From positions 1 to 64,000 of the forward strand of contig CAKTTB010000010.1 in assembly GCA_934613505.1 (NCBI GenBank): DNA of 64,000 bases. Direction: 5' to 3'. A program made the position numbers and the translations under genes. The notes beneath the pieces are model-generated. The model was not told where the DNA came from, did no database searches, and worked only from the letters and a program-made list of their open reading frames with translations. The DNA comes from an uncultured Oscillospiraceae bacterium. Lineage in GTDB: Bacteria; Bacillota; Clostridia; Oscillospirales; Oscillospiraceae. Positions 43,018 to 53,296 of the stretch are shown here, in pieces (positions within the stretch are counted from its first letter, which is position 1; every line of letters begins with the position of its first letter).

Positions 43018-43899
43018 TTATTTCAGTTCCCATTCTTTGATCTGGCTGGCCATCTCGTACAGGCGTTCATAGCTGTCGTAGCGGGTCCGGCCGATCTTGC
43101 CTTCGACCAGCGCTTTGCGCACGGCGCAGCCCGGCTCCTTGCGGTGGGCGCAGTCGGGGAACTGGCAGTGGCCGAGATACGGCGCAAACTCCGGGAAAGC
43201 GTCCTGCAGCCGCTCTTTGTGTACCAGCTCCATCCGTTCGGTGTCGAACGCGGAGAAGCCCGGCGTGTCGGCGACGAAGGTATCCGCGCCGAGGGCATAC
43301 AGCTCAATATGGCGCGTGGTATGCCGCCCGCGGCCAAGCTTTTCCGAGACCTCGCCGACCGGCAGCTGCAGTGCCGGGCAGACGCGGTTGAGAAGGCTCG
43401 ACTTTCCAACGCCGGAATTGCCGGTCAGGCACGAGAGCTTCCCGGCCAGAAGCGCCTGCAGCTCCCCGATCCCCTCGCCCGATGCAGCGCTCGTAACAAG
43501 GACGGGGATCCCGGCTTTTTTGTAGATCTCCGCCAGCGGCTGTGCCGGGGCCAGATCGTCCTTGTTGACGCAGACCACGGACGGGACGTTCTGCAGCTGT
43601 GCAATGGCAAGCACGCGGTCAATGAGAAACGGCTCCGTGACCGGGATGGCGCAGGAGGCCAGCACGATCAGCTGGTCGATATTCGCGATCGCCGGGCGGA
43701 TAAACGCGTTTTTGCGCGGCAGCAGCGCTTCGAGTACGCCCTTGCCGCTTTCCTGCTCTGTGATGCGGACAAAGTCCCCGACGAGCGGCGACTGCTCCTG
43801 CCGCCGGAAGCGGCCGCGGGCCTTGCACTCGACCACGCCGTCTTCCGTCTGCACATAATAGAAGCCGCTGATGGCTTTGATGATCCTGTAAGCTTCCAT
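43018..43899 (-). CDS. rsgA: ribosome-assembly GTPase RsgA
   Basis: 293 residues. OB-fold N-terminus, then a circularly permuted GTPase: NKDD (G4) precedes GNSGVGKSS (G1) and DTPGF (G3). The C-terminal zinc finger has CQFPDCAHRKEPGCAV. It checks maturation of the 30S decoding centre. ATG 43899 was preferred to GTG 43908. It overlaps or abuts the kinase gene, and the prpC-prkC-rsgA order is conserved in Firmicutes. Confidence 0.95.
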   Translation of the reverse strand: MEAYRIIKAISGFYYVQTEDGVVECKARGRFRRQEQSPLVGDFVRITEQESGKGVLEALLPRKNAFIRPAIANIDQLIVLASCAIPVTEPFLIDRVLAIAQLQNVPSVVCVNKDDLAPAQPLAEIYKKAGIPVLVTSAASGEGIGELQALLAGKLSCLTGNSGVGKSSLLNRVCPALQLPVGEVSEKLGRGRHTTRHIELYALGADTFVADTPGFSAFDTERMELVHKERLQDAFPEFAPYLGHCQFPDCAHRKEPGCAVRKALVEGKIGRTRYDSYERLYEMASQIKEWELK

Positions 43900-43904
43900 A
43901 TCTC

Positions 43905-46172
43905 TCACCCAAACGAAATGAGCTGCGAATCATAGATCTCGCCGTCCAGATACACGTCGACCGGCAGCGTTCCCTTGCCCTTGACGGTCACCTCGAGAAT
44001 GACGGCGGTGTTATCCGTGATGGAGACGGACGTCGGGCCGTACTGCAAAGAGCCGTCCACATAGACCGTGACCTCATACAGGCCGTTGGTGTTCGGCATC
44101 ACGACCTCGATGGTCTTCTCCACCGCCTTCTCCTGCACGACGATCTCGATCATGTTGGACTTGGTGGTCTTTGTATCGTCGCCGAGCGAGTTTTCCACGA
44201 TGCAGTAATAATAATAGGTTCCCGGCTCCGCGGTATCCACCTTGCAGGTGGTGTTGCCCTCCTTGCTGCGCGAGACGAGCGCGGCATTGTCATAGATGCC
44301 GTCCTCGCTTCTGTACCACGCATAGCGGAGCGTCCCGTCGTCGGAGGCATAGGCAGAGATGGACAGCGTGACCTCGTCCCCCTGCAGGACCGCCTGGTCC
44401 TGCGTCAGGTTGGTGACGACCGGCGTGGCTGCCTCTTCGGGGCCCTTGGAGACACGCAGATTGATGACGGTGTCCTTTTTGACCATCTGGCCGCCCTCGA
44501 CCGACTGGAACGTGACCGTCCCCTTGGGCAGATCACTCTCGTCGTTGCGGATGCTGCCGTTCTGCAGGCCGGCCTTCGCGATCATCTTCAGTGCTTCGTC
44601 CACGTCCTCGCCGACGAGCGTCGGGACCTCCACCAGCTCCACATCCGGCCCGAGCGAGACGATGAGCGTCACGGTCTGCCCCTCGGTGAGCGGCGTGCCG
44701 GAGGCCGGGTCGGTCTCGATCACGTAGCCCTCGGTGTAGATATCGTTCTTGCGTTCGTCGATCTGGATATTGAGGTTCAGTCCCAACGCGCTCAGCGTCT
44801 GCTCCGCGTTCTGGCGGGTCAGATTGACCAGCGGCGGCATCTGGATCTCATTGGCGCCGCTGGAGACGGTCAGCTTGATCGTGCTGCCGACCTTCGCCTG
44901 CCGGTCAGCTTCGGGCGACTGATCGACGACGACGCCGGCTTCATACTTCTCGCTCACCACATAGCGGTCGATGGAGATGGTGAAGTCGGGATAATCCTCC
45001 TGCCGGATGCTGTCGGCCGTCATACCGACGAAGTTCGGCACAGGCTTCTCCTCGGTCTTACTGAAGAGACCGGAGAAGAAGTAGTTATACAGGAAATAGC
45101 AGATCACGAGCACCGCCAGCGCAATGCACACGATCCCGGCGATCACCGCGATGCGGCTGCCGCGGCGGGAGGCGTCCTGCGCGGCTCTGCGGTCCTGCTC
45201 CTCCTGCTTTTTCTTTGCCACGGCCTCGGCCAGCGGCTTTTTGACCGCGTTGGTCCGGCCGAGGTTCTGCGGCATATAATTGGGATCGTTCAGAAGCCGC
45301 TGCACGTCGATGCTGTCAGCTTCGGCGGAAAAATCGAAGACGATATTCGGCTCCTTGCGGAACTCCTCCAGATCGTGCAGCATCCGCGTTGCCGACGGAT
45401 AGCGGCTTGCCAGATCCGCACACATGGCATGCATGGTGATCTGCTCCAGCCCGACGGGGATGGAGGGATTGATCTCGCGCGGCATGGTGGGGTGGCCGTT
45501 GATATGCTGGATGGCCACGGACACCGGCGTGTCGCCGTCATACGGCGGCCGGCCCGTCAGCATTTCGTACATGACGACGCCCAGCGCGTACAGATCCGCG
45601 CGGCAGTCGACCTGCGCGCCGCGCGCCTGCTCGGGCGAGATATAGTGGACGGAGCCGAGCGCCTCGCGCGTGAGGGTATTCTGGGCGGAGGACACGCGGG
45701 CAATGCCGAAATCGGCGACCTTGACGCTGCCGTCCTTCAGGATCATGATGTTGTGTGGCTTGATGTCGCGGTGGATGATGCCGCGGCTGTGCGCATGCTC
45801 CAGCGCCTTACAGATCTGGGTCGCAAAATGCAGCGCCTCGCGCCAGTTGAGCGTCCCCTTCTGCTCCATATACTGCTTGAGCGTGATGCCCTCGATCAGC
45901 TCCATGACGATATAGTCAATATTGTCCGAGTGCGAAACGTCGTACACGCTCACGATATTGGGGTGGGACAGCATCGCGACCGCCTGCGACTCGGCGTGGA
46001 AGCGGCGGCGGAACTCCGCGTCCTGCGACAGATCTTCCTTTAAGATCTTGATGGCCACGAGCCGGTTGAGCCGGTGGCAGCGCGCCTTATATACATCCGC
46101 CATGCCGCCGGAGCCGATCTTCTCCAGGATCTCATAGCGGTTATCCAATAGCTTACCTATGTATCGGTCCAT
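43905..46172 (-). CDS. prkC: PASTA-domain Ser/Thr protein kinase PrkC
   Basis: 755 residues. Kinase domain 13-275 with GSGGMADVY loop, Lys42, HRDIKPHN (catalytic Asp136) and DFG 154-156. One membrane helix near 345-370. Three extracellular PASTA repeats at about 375-580 bind muropeptides. After these comes an immunoglobulin-like region (residues about 590-755) beyond the usual PrkC end. It senses cell-wall fragments and controls growth and dormancy exit. Paired with the PP2C phosphatase gene just upstream. Confidence 0.95.
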   Translation of the reverse strand: MDRYIGKLLDNRYEILEKIGSGGMADVYKARCHRLNRLVAIKILKEDLSQDAEFRRRFHAESQAVAMLSHPNIVSVYDVSHSDNIDYIVMELIEGITLKQYMEQKGTLNWREALHFATQICKALEHAHSRGIIHRDIKPHNIMILKDGSVKVADFGIARVSSAQNTLTREALGSVHYISPEQARGAQVDCRADLYALGVVMYEMLTGRPPYDGDTPVSVAIQHINGHPTMPREINPSIPVGLEQITMHAMCADLASRYPSATRMLHDLEEFRKEPNIVFDFSAEADSIDVQRLLNDPNYMPQNLGRTNAVKKPLAEAVAKKKQEEQDRRAAQDASRRGSRIAVIAGIVCIALAVLVICYFLYNYFFSGLFSKTEEKPVPNFVGMTADSIRQEDYPDFTISIDRYVVSEKYEAGVVVDQSPEADRQAKVGSTIKLTVSSGANEIQMPPLVNLTRQNAEQTLSALGLNLNIQIDERKNDIYTEGYVIETDPASGTPLTEGQTVTLIVSLGPDVELVEVPTLVGEDVDEALKMIAKAGLQNGSIRNDESDLPKGTVTFQSVEGGQMVKKDTVINLRVSKGPEEAATPVVTNLTQDQAVLQGDEVTLSISAYASDDGTLRYAWYRSEDGIYDNAALVSRSKEGNTTCKVDTAEPGTYYYYCIVENSLGDDTKTTKSNMIEIVVQEKAVEKTIEVVMPNTNGLYEVTVYVDGSLQYGPTSVSITDNTAVILEVTVKGKGTLPVDVYLDGEIYDSQLISFG

Positions 46173-46218
46173 CAGGTTCGCTCCTTTTTTGCAGAATCGT
46201 TCATACCGGCCGTACCTC

Positions 46219-46950
46219 TCAGACCGCCGCCAGCGTGACGGTCACGTTGTCCGGCGCGCCGCGCTTTTGGGCAATATGCAGAAGCCGCTGGCAGCAGTCG
46301 CTCTTGTTGAGACCGTGGACGACCTCAAAGAGCATTTCCTGATCGGCCATCTCGTTGGAAAGGCCGTCGGAGCACAGAAGGATGCATTCGTCCCTGCGCA
46401 GGCGGCAGGTGAAGACGTCGCCCTCGACCTCCGGCTCGGTGCCGACGGCGCGGGTGATGACGTTTTTGCCCGGATGGAGCTTCGCCTGCTCCTGCGTCAG
46501 CTCGCCGCGCTCGACCATGTAGGCGACCATGGAATGATCGCGCGTGACAAGGCGGACATCCTCTTTTGTAAAGTGATAGGCGCGGCTGTCGCCGACATTG
46601 ATGATGACAGCCAGATCACGGTTGAGCCAGGCCGCCACCAGCGTGGTGCCCATGCCGGTGAAGTCCTCGCTCAGCTGTGACTGTTCAAAAACCGCACGGT
46701 TGGCAAGCTCCAGCGCGCTTCTGAGCATCGCGGACGCCTTTTCCGGCGACATGCCGGCCTTCTGCGTCCGGCGTACCTCGTCCGTGAAGATCTCCACGGC
46801 AAGCGAGCTTGCCACGTTGCCGGATTTTGCCCCGCCCATGCCGTCGCAGACGATCATCAGCACGCGGTCACGTCCGAACGGAACGATGGCATACGCGTCC
46901 TGATTCTGCTGCCGGATGTTGCCCGGGTCTGTCAGTCCCCATGTCTGCAT
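46219..46950 (-). CDS. prpC: PP2C-type Ser/Thr phosphatase PrpC/Stp1
   Basis: 243 residues. Metal-binding motifs DGMGGAKSGNVAS near 37, GTTLVAAW near 100, GDSRAYH near 118 and LCSDGLSNE near 190 are complete. It reverses PrkC phosphorylation; the genes are adjacent in the same operon. Confidence 0.95.
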   Translation of the reverse strand: MQTWGLTDPGNIRQQNQDAYAIVPFGRDRVLMIVCDGMGGAKSGNVASSLAVEIFTDEVRRTQKAGMSPEKASAMLRSALELANRAVFEQSQLSEDFTGMGTTLVAAWLNRDLAVIINVGDSRAYHFTKEDVRLVTRDHSMVAYMVERGELTQEQAKLHPGKNVITRAVGTEPEVEGDVFTCRLRRDECILLCSDGLSNEMADQEMLFEVVHGLNKSDCCQRLLHIAQKRGAPDNVTVTLAAV

Positions 46951-46962
46951 GGCGCTTCCTCC

Positions 46963-47991
46963 TTATGTCGATTCGTATTTTCTTCTGAGCTGTCCGCAGG
47001 ACGCGTCAATGTCGCTGCCGAGCGTCCGGCGGAGCGTCGCGGTGATGCCGTGGGATTCCAGAATGGTCTGGAAGCGGCGGATGGCCTGCGGGGATGCCGT
47101 GTGCAGGCCGCTCTCCGTCACGTTGTTCAGGGGGATCATGTTGACGTGCGCGCCCATGCCCGCGAGCTTTTTGGCCAGCAGCTCCGCCTGCTCCGGCGAA
47201 TCGCTGACGCCGTCGATCATGGTATATTCAAAGGAAATGCGGCGGCCGGTCTTCGCGAAGTAATCGCGGCAGGCGGCCAGCAGCGTATCGACCGGCCAGC
47301 GGCGGTTGACGGGCATGATCTTACTGCGCGATTCGTCGTCCGGGGAATGGAGAGACACCGAGAGCGTCAGCTGCAGATCCTTTTCTGCCAGCTTTTCGAT
47401 CTTGTCGACAAGACCGCAGGTGGAAAGGCTGATATGGCGCATGCCGATGTTCATGCCGTCGGGACTGTTGATGAGTTCCAGAAAACGCATGACGTTGTCA
47501 AAATTATCGAGCGGCTCGCCGATGCCCATCAGGACGATATTGGAGATCGGCAGCCCGGAATCCAGCTGGGAAAACAGCACCTGATCGACCAGCTCCGACG
47601 GCTCCAGCCGCCGGACAAGGCCGCCGATCGTGGACGCGCAGAATTTGCAGCCCATGGGGCAGCCGACTTCCGAGGAAATGCAGACGGTGTTGCCGTGGTG
47701 ATACTGCATGACGACGGATTCGACGCAGTTGCCGTCAGCCAGGCGCCAGAGGTATTTGATCGTGCCGTCCAGCTTTGAGACCTGCTTGCGCGCAACGGTG
47801 GGCGCGGTGATGAAATAGAGGCCGTCCAGCTTTTCGCGCAGCGGTTTGGAGAGGTTCGTCATGGCGTCGAAGCCGGTCGCGCCGCGGTGGAGCCAGACGA
47901 AGACCTGCTTCGCGCGGAACTTCGGCTCGCCCATGACCGCGAACGCGGCTTGCAGCTCTTCGAGCGTCATGGATTTGATGTCCTGTTTCAT
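46963..47991 (-). CDS. rlmN: 23S rRNA/tRNA adenine C2-methyltransferase RlmN
   Basis: 342 residues. Radical SAM cluster motif CPMGCKFC, SAM-binding GMGEPLDN-like segment (GIGEPLDNF), and the C-terminal resolving Cys near HTASPQAIRRF. Methylates A2503 of 23S rRNA and A37 of some tRNAs. Overlaps rsmB by 4 bases. Confidence 0.96.
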   Translation of the reverse strand: MKQDIKSMTLEELQAAFAVMGEPKFRAKQVFVWLHRGATGFDAMTNLSKPLREKLDGLYFITAPTVARKQVSKLDGTIKYLWRLADGNCVESVVMQYHHGNTVCISSEVGCPMGCKFCASTIGGLVRRLEPSELVDQVLFSQLDSGLPISNIVLMGIGEPLDNFDNVMRFLELINSPDGMNIGMRHISLSTCGLVDKIEKLAEKDLQLTLSVSLHSPDDESRSKIMPVNRRWPVDTLLAACRDYFAKTGRRISFEYTMIDGVSDSPEQAELLAKKLAGMGAHVNMIPLNNVTESGLHTASPQAIRRFQTILESHGITATLRRTLGSDIDASCGQLRRKYEST

Positions 47992-49295
47992 GTGTGCTTC
48001 CTCAGCTTGCAGATGAAAAAGCCGTCCGCCGCATGAAGCTGCGGCAGAAGCGTCGCATAGCCCTCGTTCGGCAGCTCCAGCCCCTCCGGGACTGCGAACG
48101 GCTCCGGCGTGAACGCCGGATGCGCCTGCGCAAAGGACAGCGCCACGGCTTCGTTTTCTTCTTTTCGGACGGTGCAGGTGCTGTAGAGCAGCGTGCCGCC
48201 GGGCCTTACGTAGCGGCTGACGTTCTCCAGAATGGCCCGCTGCACCTCGGGCAGGCGCACGATCGCGTCCAGCGGCTTATAGCGGATATCCGGCTTTTTC
48301 CGGATGACGCCGAGGCCGGAACACGACACGTCGGCGATGACAAGATCGAACGCATTTTCCAGCGCCGCGTCAAACTCCGCCGCGTTTCGCTGCTCCGCCT
48401 TCAGGATGGAAATTCCAAGGCGGGCGGCGTTTTTTTCGATCAGCGCGATCTTATGCGCGTGCAGATCGCAGGACAGGATGCTGCCGCGGTTTTCCATCTG
48501 CATGGCCGCGGCAAAGCTTTTGCCGCCGGGGGCTGCGCAGCAGTCGAGCACGCGCATGCCGGGCGCCGCGCCGGAGACCAAGACCGCGAGCTTCGCCGCC
48601 GGATCCTGCACATAGACTGCGCCGGACTGGAACAGCGGCAGCGCCTCCAGATTGCCCGTGCCGGAGACGAGATAGCAGCCCGCCAGCCACGGATGCGGCT
48701 CATAGGCGATCTGCGCCGCGTCGAGCGCGGCCGTGACCTCTTCCGGCGACGCCTTGAGGGGATTGACCTGCAGGGCCGTCTTGGGGATCTCATTATCGGC
48801 GGCAAGGAACGCTTCCAGCGCCTGCTCGTCAAACGACGCGTGCAGGCAGTCGACAAGCGGCTGCGGGTGCGAATATTTTGTTGCAAGATCTGTCGGCGCT
48901 TCCAGTGTATCGCGTCTGCGCACCAGCGCGCGCAGCGCGCCGTTGACCAGTCCCGCCGCGCGGGGATTGGCGTAGGCCTTGGCCTGCTCGACCGCCTCGT
49001 TCACGGCTGCGGAAGCGGGGATCTTATCGAGAAACAGGATCTGGTACGCGCCCAGCCGCAGGATATCCAGCACGACGGGCTGCAGCCGGCCAAGCCCGCC
49101 GGAGACGACCTGCGACAGGTCATAGTCCAGCAGCATGCGGTTCTGCACCACGCCGTAGAGCAGTCTGGCGGCCAGCGCCGCGTCGCGCCGGTCCAGCCGG
49201 TCGCGGGCCGTATATTCCTTGATCGCGCCGTCTGCCCACGCGTTCTGCCGCCGGATGGCGATGAGCGCGGAAAGCGCCGTTGTTCTTGCGTTCAT
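47988..49295 (-). CDS. rsmB: 16S rRNA m5C967 methyltransferase RsmB
   Basis: 435 residues: N-terminal NusB-like RNA-binding domain, then the SAM methyltransferase with CCAAPGGKSF, DVSCSGLG (catalytic Cys region) and YSTCTVRKEENE (second conserved Cys). Part of the translation-related group def-fmt-rsmB-rlmN. Confidence 0.95.
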   Translation of the reverse strand: MNARTTALSALIAIRRQNAWADGAIKEYTARDRLDRRDAALAARLLYGVVQNRMLLDYDLSQVVSGGLGRLQPVVLDILRLGAYQILFLDKIPASAAVNEAVEQAKAYANPRAAGLVNGALRALVRRRDTLEAPTDLATKYSHPQPLVDCLHASFDEQALEAFLAADNEIPKTALQVNPLKASPEEVTAALDAAQIAYEPHPWLAGCYLVSGTGNLEALPLFQSGAVYVQDPAAKLAVLVSGAAPGMRVLDCCAAPGGKSFAAAMQMENRGSILSCDLHAHKIALIEKNAARLGISILKAEQRNAAEFDAALENAFDLVIADVSCSGLGVIRKKPDIRYKPLDAIVRLPEVQRAILENVSRYVRPGGTLLYSTCTVRKEENEAVALSFAQAHPAFTPEPFAVPEGLELPNEGYATLLPQLHAADGFFICKLRKHT

Positions 49296-49307
49296 AGTAA
49301 CCTCAGA

Positions 49308-50225
49308 TCAGATCGTGATCGGATGACCCCGGAAATAATCGGGCGCGGGCATCCGCTTGCCGCCCTGCGCCTGCAGCTCGCGCACCAGCAGCACATCGCC
49401 GCCCGCGCAGGCCACAAGCAATCCTTTTTTCGTCAGCGCGACCAGACTGCCGGGTGCCTTGTCGGTCTTCTGGTCGGTATATTCTACACGGTAAATTTTG
49501 AACTCCGTTCCGCCGAAGGCTGCCGTCGCCACCGGCCACGGCACAAGGCCGCGCACCTGATCGACGATATACCGCGCGGGCTGGTCCCAGTCGATCGGGC
49601 TTTCCGCCTTGCTGAGCATCGGCGCGTAGGTCGCTTCGGCATCGTTCTGCGGCGTCCGGACTGCTGTACCGGCTTCAATCGCGCGGACAGTATCGGCGCA
49701 GAGGGGCGCTGCGATCTGCGCGAGTCTCGCCATCAGCTCCTCCGAGGTTTCAAGCGGCTGGATGACGGTCCTTCGGATCTCGATGATATCGCCCTCGTCC
49801 ATGCCTGCGGACAGATACATGGCGGTGACGCCCGCTTCGTCGCAGTGGTTCAAAATCGAGCGCTGCACCGGCGCGGAGCCGCGCAGCTGCGGCAGGATGC
49901 TGCCGTGCATGTTGATCGCGCCATAGGTCGGGATGTCCAGCACGGCCTGCGGCAGGATCTTGCCGTAGGCAACCACGACGAGAAGGTCGGGTTTCAGGTC
50001 CCGCAGCTGCTGCACCGTCTCTTCGTCCCGGAAGGACTGCGGCTGATAGACCGGCAGACCGACCGACTGCGCATACGCCTTGACCGGCGACGGAATGAGC
50101 TTCATGCCGCGGTTTTTGGGCGTATCGACCTTGGTATAGACGGCGGCAATGTCAAAGCCCCCGTCATGGAGCGTTTCGAGACACGCCTTTGCAAAGTCCG
50201 GCGTGCCCATGAAGACGAGTCTCAT
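49308..50225 (-). CDS. fmt: methionyl-tRNA formyltransferase
   Basis: 305 residues. MRLVFMGTPDFA start and NMHGSILPQLRGSAPVQ contain the catalytic Asn/His and the formyl-folate site; the C-terminal OB-fold binds initiator tRNA. Overlaps def by 4 bases, the classical def-fmt pair. Confidence 0.96.
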   Translation of the reverse strand: MRLVFMGTPDFAKACLETLHDGGFDIAAVYTKVDTPKNRGMKLIPSPVKAYAQSVGLPVYQPQSFRDEETVQQLRDLKPDLLVVVAYGKILPQAVLDIPTYGAINMHGSILPQLRGSAPVQRSILNHCDEAGVTAMYLSAGMDEGDIIEIRRTVIQPLETSEELMARLAQIAAPLCADTVRAIEAGTAVRTPQNDAEATYAPMLSKAESPIDWDQPARYIVDQVRGLVPWPVATAAFGGTEFKIYRVEYTDQKTDKAPGSLVALTKKGLLVACAGGDVLLVRELQAQGGKRMPAPDYFRGHPITI

Positions 50226-50725
50226 TCCCCGTCCTCCTCTTCTTCCTGCCGGGTCAGCTCTTCCAGCTCCTCCGGCGTGAGCATTTTTTCGGCGATCTCG
50301 GTGTACATATGGCCGTCGAGATGGTCGATCTCATGCAGGAAGCAGCGGGCGACAATGTCGTCGCCCTCGTATTCGTACCAGTCGCCGTTGCGATCCTGTG
50401 CGCGCACGACCACATGCTCCGGCCGCGTGACGATGCCGTATTTGCCAGGCAGGCTCAGGCAGCCCTCAATGCCGGTCTGCGTCTCCTCGCTGACCTCGAC
50501 GACCTCGGGATTCACAAGCTCCACATCCTCCTCGCCGGTATCGACGACGCAGAGCCGCCGCATCACGCCGACCTGCGGGCCGGCCAGACCGACGCCGTTG
50601 GCGTCATGCATGGTCTCGATCATATCCTCGATCAGGATGGCCAGCTTCTGATCGAATCTGGTCACCGGGCGGCAGACCTTCGTCAGGATGGGGTCGCCGA
50701 CCGTTACAATTTTTCTCAGTGCCAT
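50222..50725 (-). CDS. def: peptide deformylase
   Basis: 167 residues. All three motifs are present: GVGLAGPQVG, EGCLSLPG (metal Cys) and HEIDHLDG (HExxH). Removes the formyl group from nascent proteins. Confidence 0.97.
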   Translation of the reverse strand: MALRKIVTVGDPILTKVCRPVTRFDQKLAILIEDMIETMHDANGVGLAGPQVGVMRRLCVVDTGEEDVELVNPEVVEVSEETQTGIEGCLSLPGKYGIVTRPEHVVVRAQDRNGDWYEYEGDDIVARCFLHEIDHLDGHMYTEIAEKMLTPEELEELTRQEEEEDGE

Positions 50726-50739
50726 TGCGCAATCGCTCC

Positions 50740-53190
50740 TTAGTTGTACGAATTGATATCGATGAAGGCCGTCAGGCCCTTATTTTGTTTGTCCTTGGAA
50801 AACTCCACGAGCAAAAATGCCAGCAGCTTCCGCAGCGGCGCGGAGTTTCTGCACACCAGCGTCAGCTGGTAGCGGTAGGAATAGTTGACGCGGGCGACAC
50901 TCGCCGGTGCGGGGCCGAGCAGCTGCGCGCGCATCGCGGCATACGGCTCCTTCTGCAGATTGGCCGCCAGCGCGTCCCGCAGGCGGACCGCCGCCTGCAC
51001 CAGTCCCCGCTCCTCCAGTCCCGCGATGGTGACGGTAAAAAGGTCAGAGAACGGCGGGCAGCCGCGGAGCCTGCGCATCTGCAGCTCCAGCTCGTAAAAG
51101 GCGTCATAGTCCTGCTTTGCAGCCAGCTGCAGAACGGGATGCTCCGGCGTCATGGTCTGGATCATGGCCGTACCGCTGTCCGCGCCGCGGCCCGAGCGGC
51201 CGACCACCTGCGTGATGAGGGAGAACGTCGTCTCCGCCGCGCGGAAATTATCGACGTACAGGCTCATATCCGCGTCCAGCACGCCGACCAGCGTCACGGA
51301 CGGGAAATCCAGCCCCTTGGCGACCATCTGCGTGCCGAGCAGGATCGGGATCTTCTTTTCCCGGAACGTGCGCAGCAGCTCTTCATGGCTGCCCGAGGCC
51401 GCCACGGTATCGGCGTCCATGCGCAGAAGCTCCGTATCCGGGAAGAGCGCCTTCAGCTCCTGCTCGATCTTCTGCGTGCCGCTGCCGATGGCCTTCATCG
51501 CACCGCCGCAGTTCTCACAGCGCGCATGCGCGGGCCGTGAGTAGCCGCAGTAGTGGCACATCAGGCGGCGGCCGGAGGAATGATACGTCAGGTGGACGCT
51601 GCACCGCGGACACTGCGGCACATCGCCGCAGTCCATGCAGACCAGATACCGGCTGTTGCCGCGGCGGTTCAGGAACAGGATGGACTGCTTGCCGTCCAGA
51701 ATGGCGTCGCGGACGCCCTCCTCCAGCTCGCGGCTGATATCGAGGTCATTTCCCGCCCGCAGCTCCTGCTTCATGTCAATGATGCGCGCATCGGGAAGCG
51801 CGCGGCCGTTATACCTGGTCTTGAGGGTATAAAGGGTATAAACCCCCGTTTTTGCCAGATACATCGTCTCGATAGACGGTGTCGCGGAGCCAAAGAGAAC
51901 GAGCGCCCCCTCCTTCGCGCCGCGGTAGAGCGCGATTTCCCGCGCGTGGTAACGCGGGGCATTTTCGGATTTATAGGTATGCTCCTGCTCCTCATCGAGG
52001 ATGATGACGGCAGGATCCTGTACCGGCGCGAACACGGCCGAGCGTGTGCCGACCGCGACGCGCGCGTCGCCGCGCGCAATGCGCCGCCACTCGTCGCAAC
52101 GCTCGCCCACGCGCAGGCTTGAATGCAGGACGGCGACCGTCTTCCCGAATTGCGCGCTGAGCTTGCCCAGCAGCTGCGGCGTCAGCGCGATCTCCGGCAC
52201 GAGGAGCAGGGCCGATTTGCCCGCCTCCAGCGCCTTTTGGATGAGTGCCAGATAGACGGCGGTCTTGCCGCTGCCCGTCACGCCGTAGAGAAGCGCCGCG
52301 CCCGGCTTTTCCGCCTGCATCTGTGCGTGCAGGCCATCAAAGGCGGTCTGCTGCTCTTCATTCAGCCGGATGGGACCGGCGGGCGCCGTCTCCTCCCGCT
52401 TCGGTGTGCGAGGGACCGGCTTTTCATATATGGTCAGAAGCTCTAATTTCTGCAGCCGATTGACCGTCGCCATGCTTGCGCCCGTCAGGTCGCACAGCTC
52501 GCGGCACGGGCCTGCGCCGACCGCGCACAGAAGCCGCAGCACGGCGGCCTGCAGCGGCGCGGACGCCTGCTTGCGGGCGGCGAACTGTTCCGCTTCCTCC
52601 TGCGGGACCGCGAGGGCAGCGATTTTAACGGTCTTTTCGCTGCTCTTCGGCAGAAACTCTGCGTCGGCGGTCAGAAGACGGCGCCGGCGGAGCGTCTGCG
52701 CAGCCGCGTCGAACGCGGCGGGATCTTCAAACTGGCTGCGGAGCGTCTTTTCCGGCGCGCTTCCGCCAAGATCATGCAGCAGCTGCAAGAGCCGCGCCGC
52801 ATCGGAATTGGCCATGCCGGCCGGCAGCTTTTTCTGCGCACCGGCGGCCAGCGTCAGCGTCGTTTTCTGCCCGAACCAGAAGCCGGCAGGCAAAATCGCC
52901 TTGACCGCTTCATAGAACGTGCAGAAATACCGCTCCTTCATAAAGGCCGCCAGCTGCAGCTGCGCGTAGGTCAGGATCGGCTCATCGTCCAGCGCCTGCT
53001 CGATGGTCTTCAGTCCCTCCTGATATGTGTCCTGTATGGAGAGGACGATGCCCTCCGAGCGGCGGTTGCCGCGTCCGAACGGCACGCGCACGCGCATGCC
53101 GGGTCGGATGGTCATGCCCTCCGGCACGCGGTAGGAGTAGGGTCTGTCGATGGCATATACGGCGGCAGTGACTGCCAGCTGTGCGATCAT
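50740..53190 (-). CDS. priA: primosomal replication-restart helicase PriA
   Basis: 816 residues. N-terminal DNA-binding domain (AVYAIDRPYSYRVPEG), Walker A GVTGSGKT, motif II DEEQEHTYK (DEEH type with Gln), and a zinc module with eight Cys between about 520 and 565 (CMDCG, CPRC, CHYCG, CENCG). Restarts stalled replication forks. Confidence 0.95.
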   Translation of the reverse strand: MIAQLAVTAAVYAIDRPYSYRVPEGMTIRPGMRVRVPFGRGNRRSEGIVLSIQDTYQEGLKTIEQALDDEPILTYAQLQLAAFMKERYFCTFYEAVKAILPAGFWFGQKTTLTLAAGAQKKLPAGMANSDAARLLQLLHDLGGSAPEKTLRSQFEDPAAFDAAAQTLRRRRLLTADAEFLPKSSEKTVKIAALAVPQEEAEQFAARKQASAPLQAAVLRLLCAVGAGPCRELCDLTGASMATVNRLQKLELLTIYEKPVPRTPKREETAPAGPIRLNEEQQTAFDGLHAQMQAEKPGAALLYGVTGSGKTAVYLALIQKALEAGKSALLLVPEIALTPQLLGKLSAQFGKTVAVLHSSLRVGERCDEWRRIARGDARVAVGTRSAVFAPVQDPAVIILDEEQEHTYKSENAPRYHAREIALYRGAKEGALVLFGSATPSIETMYLAKTGVYTLYTLKTRYNGRALPDARIIDMKQELRAGNDLDISRELEEGVRDAILDGKQSILFLNRRGNSRYLVCMDCGDVPQCPRCSVHLTYHSSGRRLMCHYCGYSRPAHARCENCGGAMKAIGSGTQKIEQELKALFPDTELLRMDADTVAASGSHEELLRTFREKKIPILLGTQMVAKGLDFPSVTLVGVLDADMSLYVDNFRAAETTFSLITQVVGRSGRGADSGTAMIQTMTPEHPVLQLAAKQDYDAFYELELQMRRLRGCPPFSDLFTVTIAGLEERGLVQAAVRLRDALAANLQKEPYAAMRAQLLGPAPASVARVNYSYRYQLTLVCRNSAPLRKLLAFLLVEFSKDKQNKGLTAFIDINSYN

Positions 53191-53251
53191 CTGCCTTCAT
53201 CCTCCTCCCGGTCCGGCACCGCCCGCGGCGCGGGCGATGGAAAAGAACGCG

Positions 53252-53282
53252 CCAAGGCGCAGGCGGAATGCCCGCGCCTTGG
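53252..53282 (-). other. intercistronic hairpin, possible weak terminator
   Basis: CCAAGGCGC / GCGCCTTGG 9-bp stem with a 13-nt loop in the 106-bp gap between rpoZ and priA. On the minus strand it is followed at a distance by TTCTTTT, so it may lower expression of priA and later genes. Confidence 0.45.
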
Positions 53283-53296
53283 TGTGTATGCGATAC

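Noticed and set aside
47994..50651. 885-codon plus-strand open frame
   Set aside because: Antisense to rsmB, fmt and def, caused by GC-rich codon use; no ribosome site and no recognisable domain.
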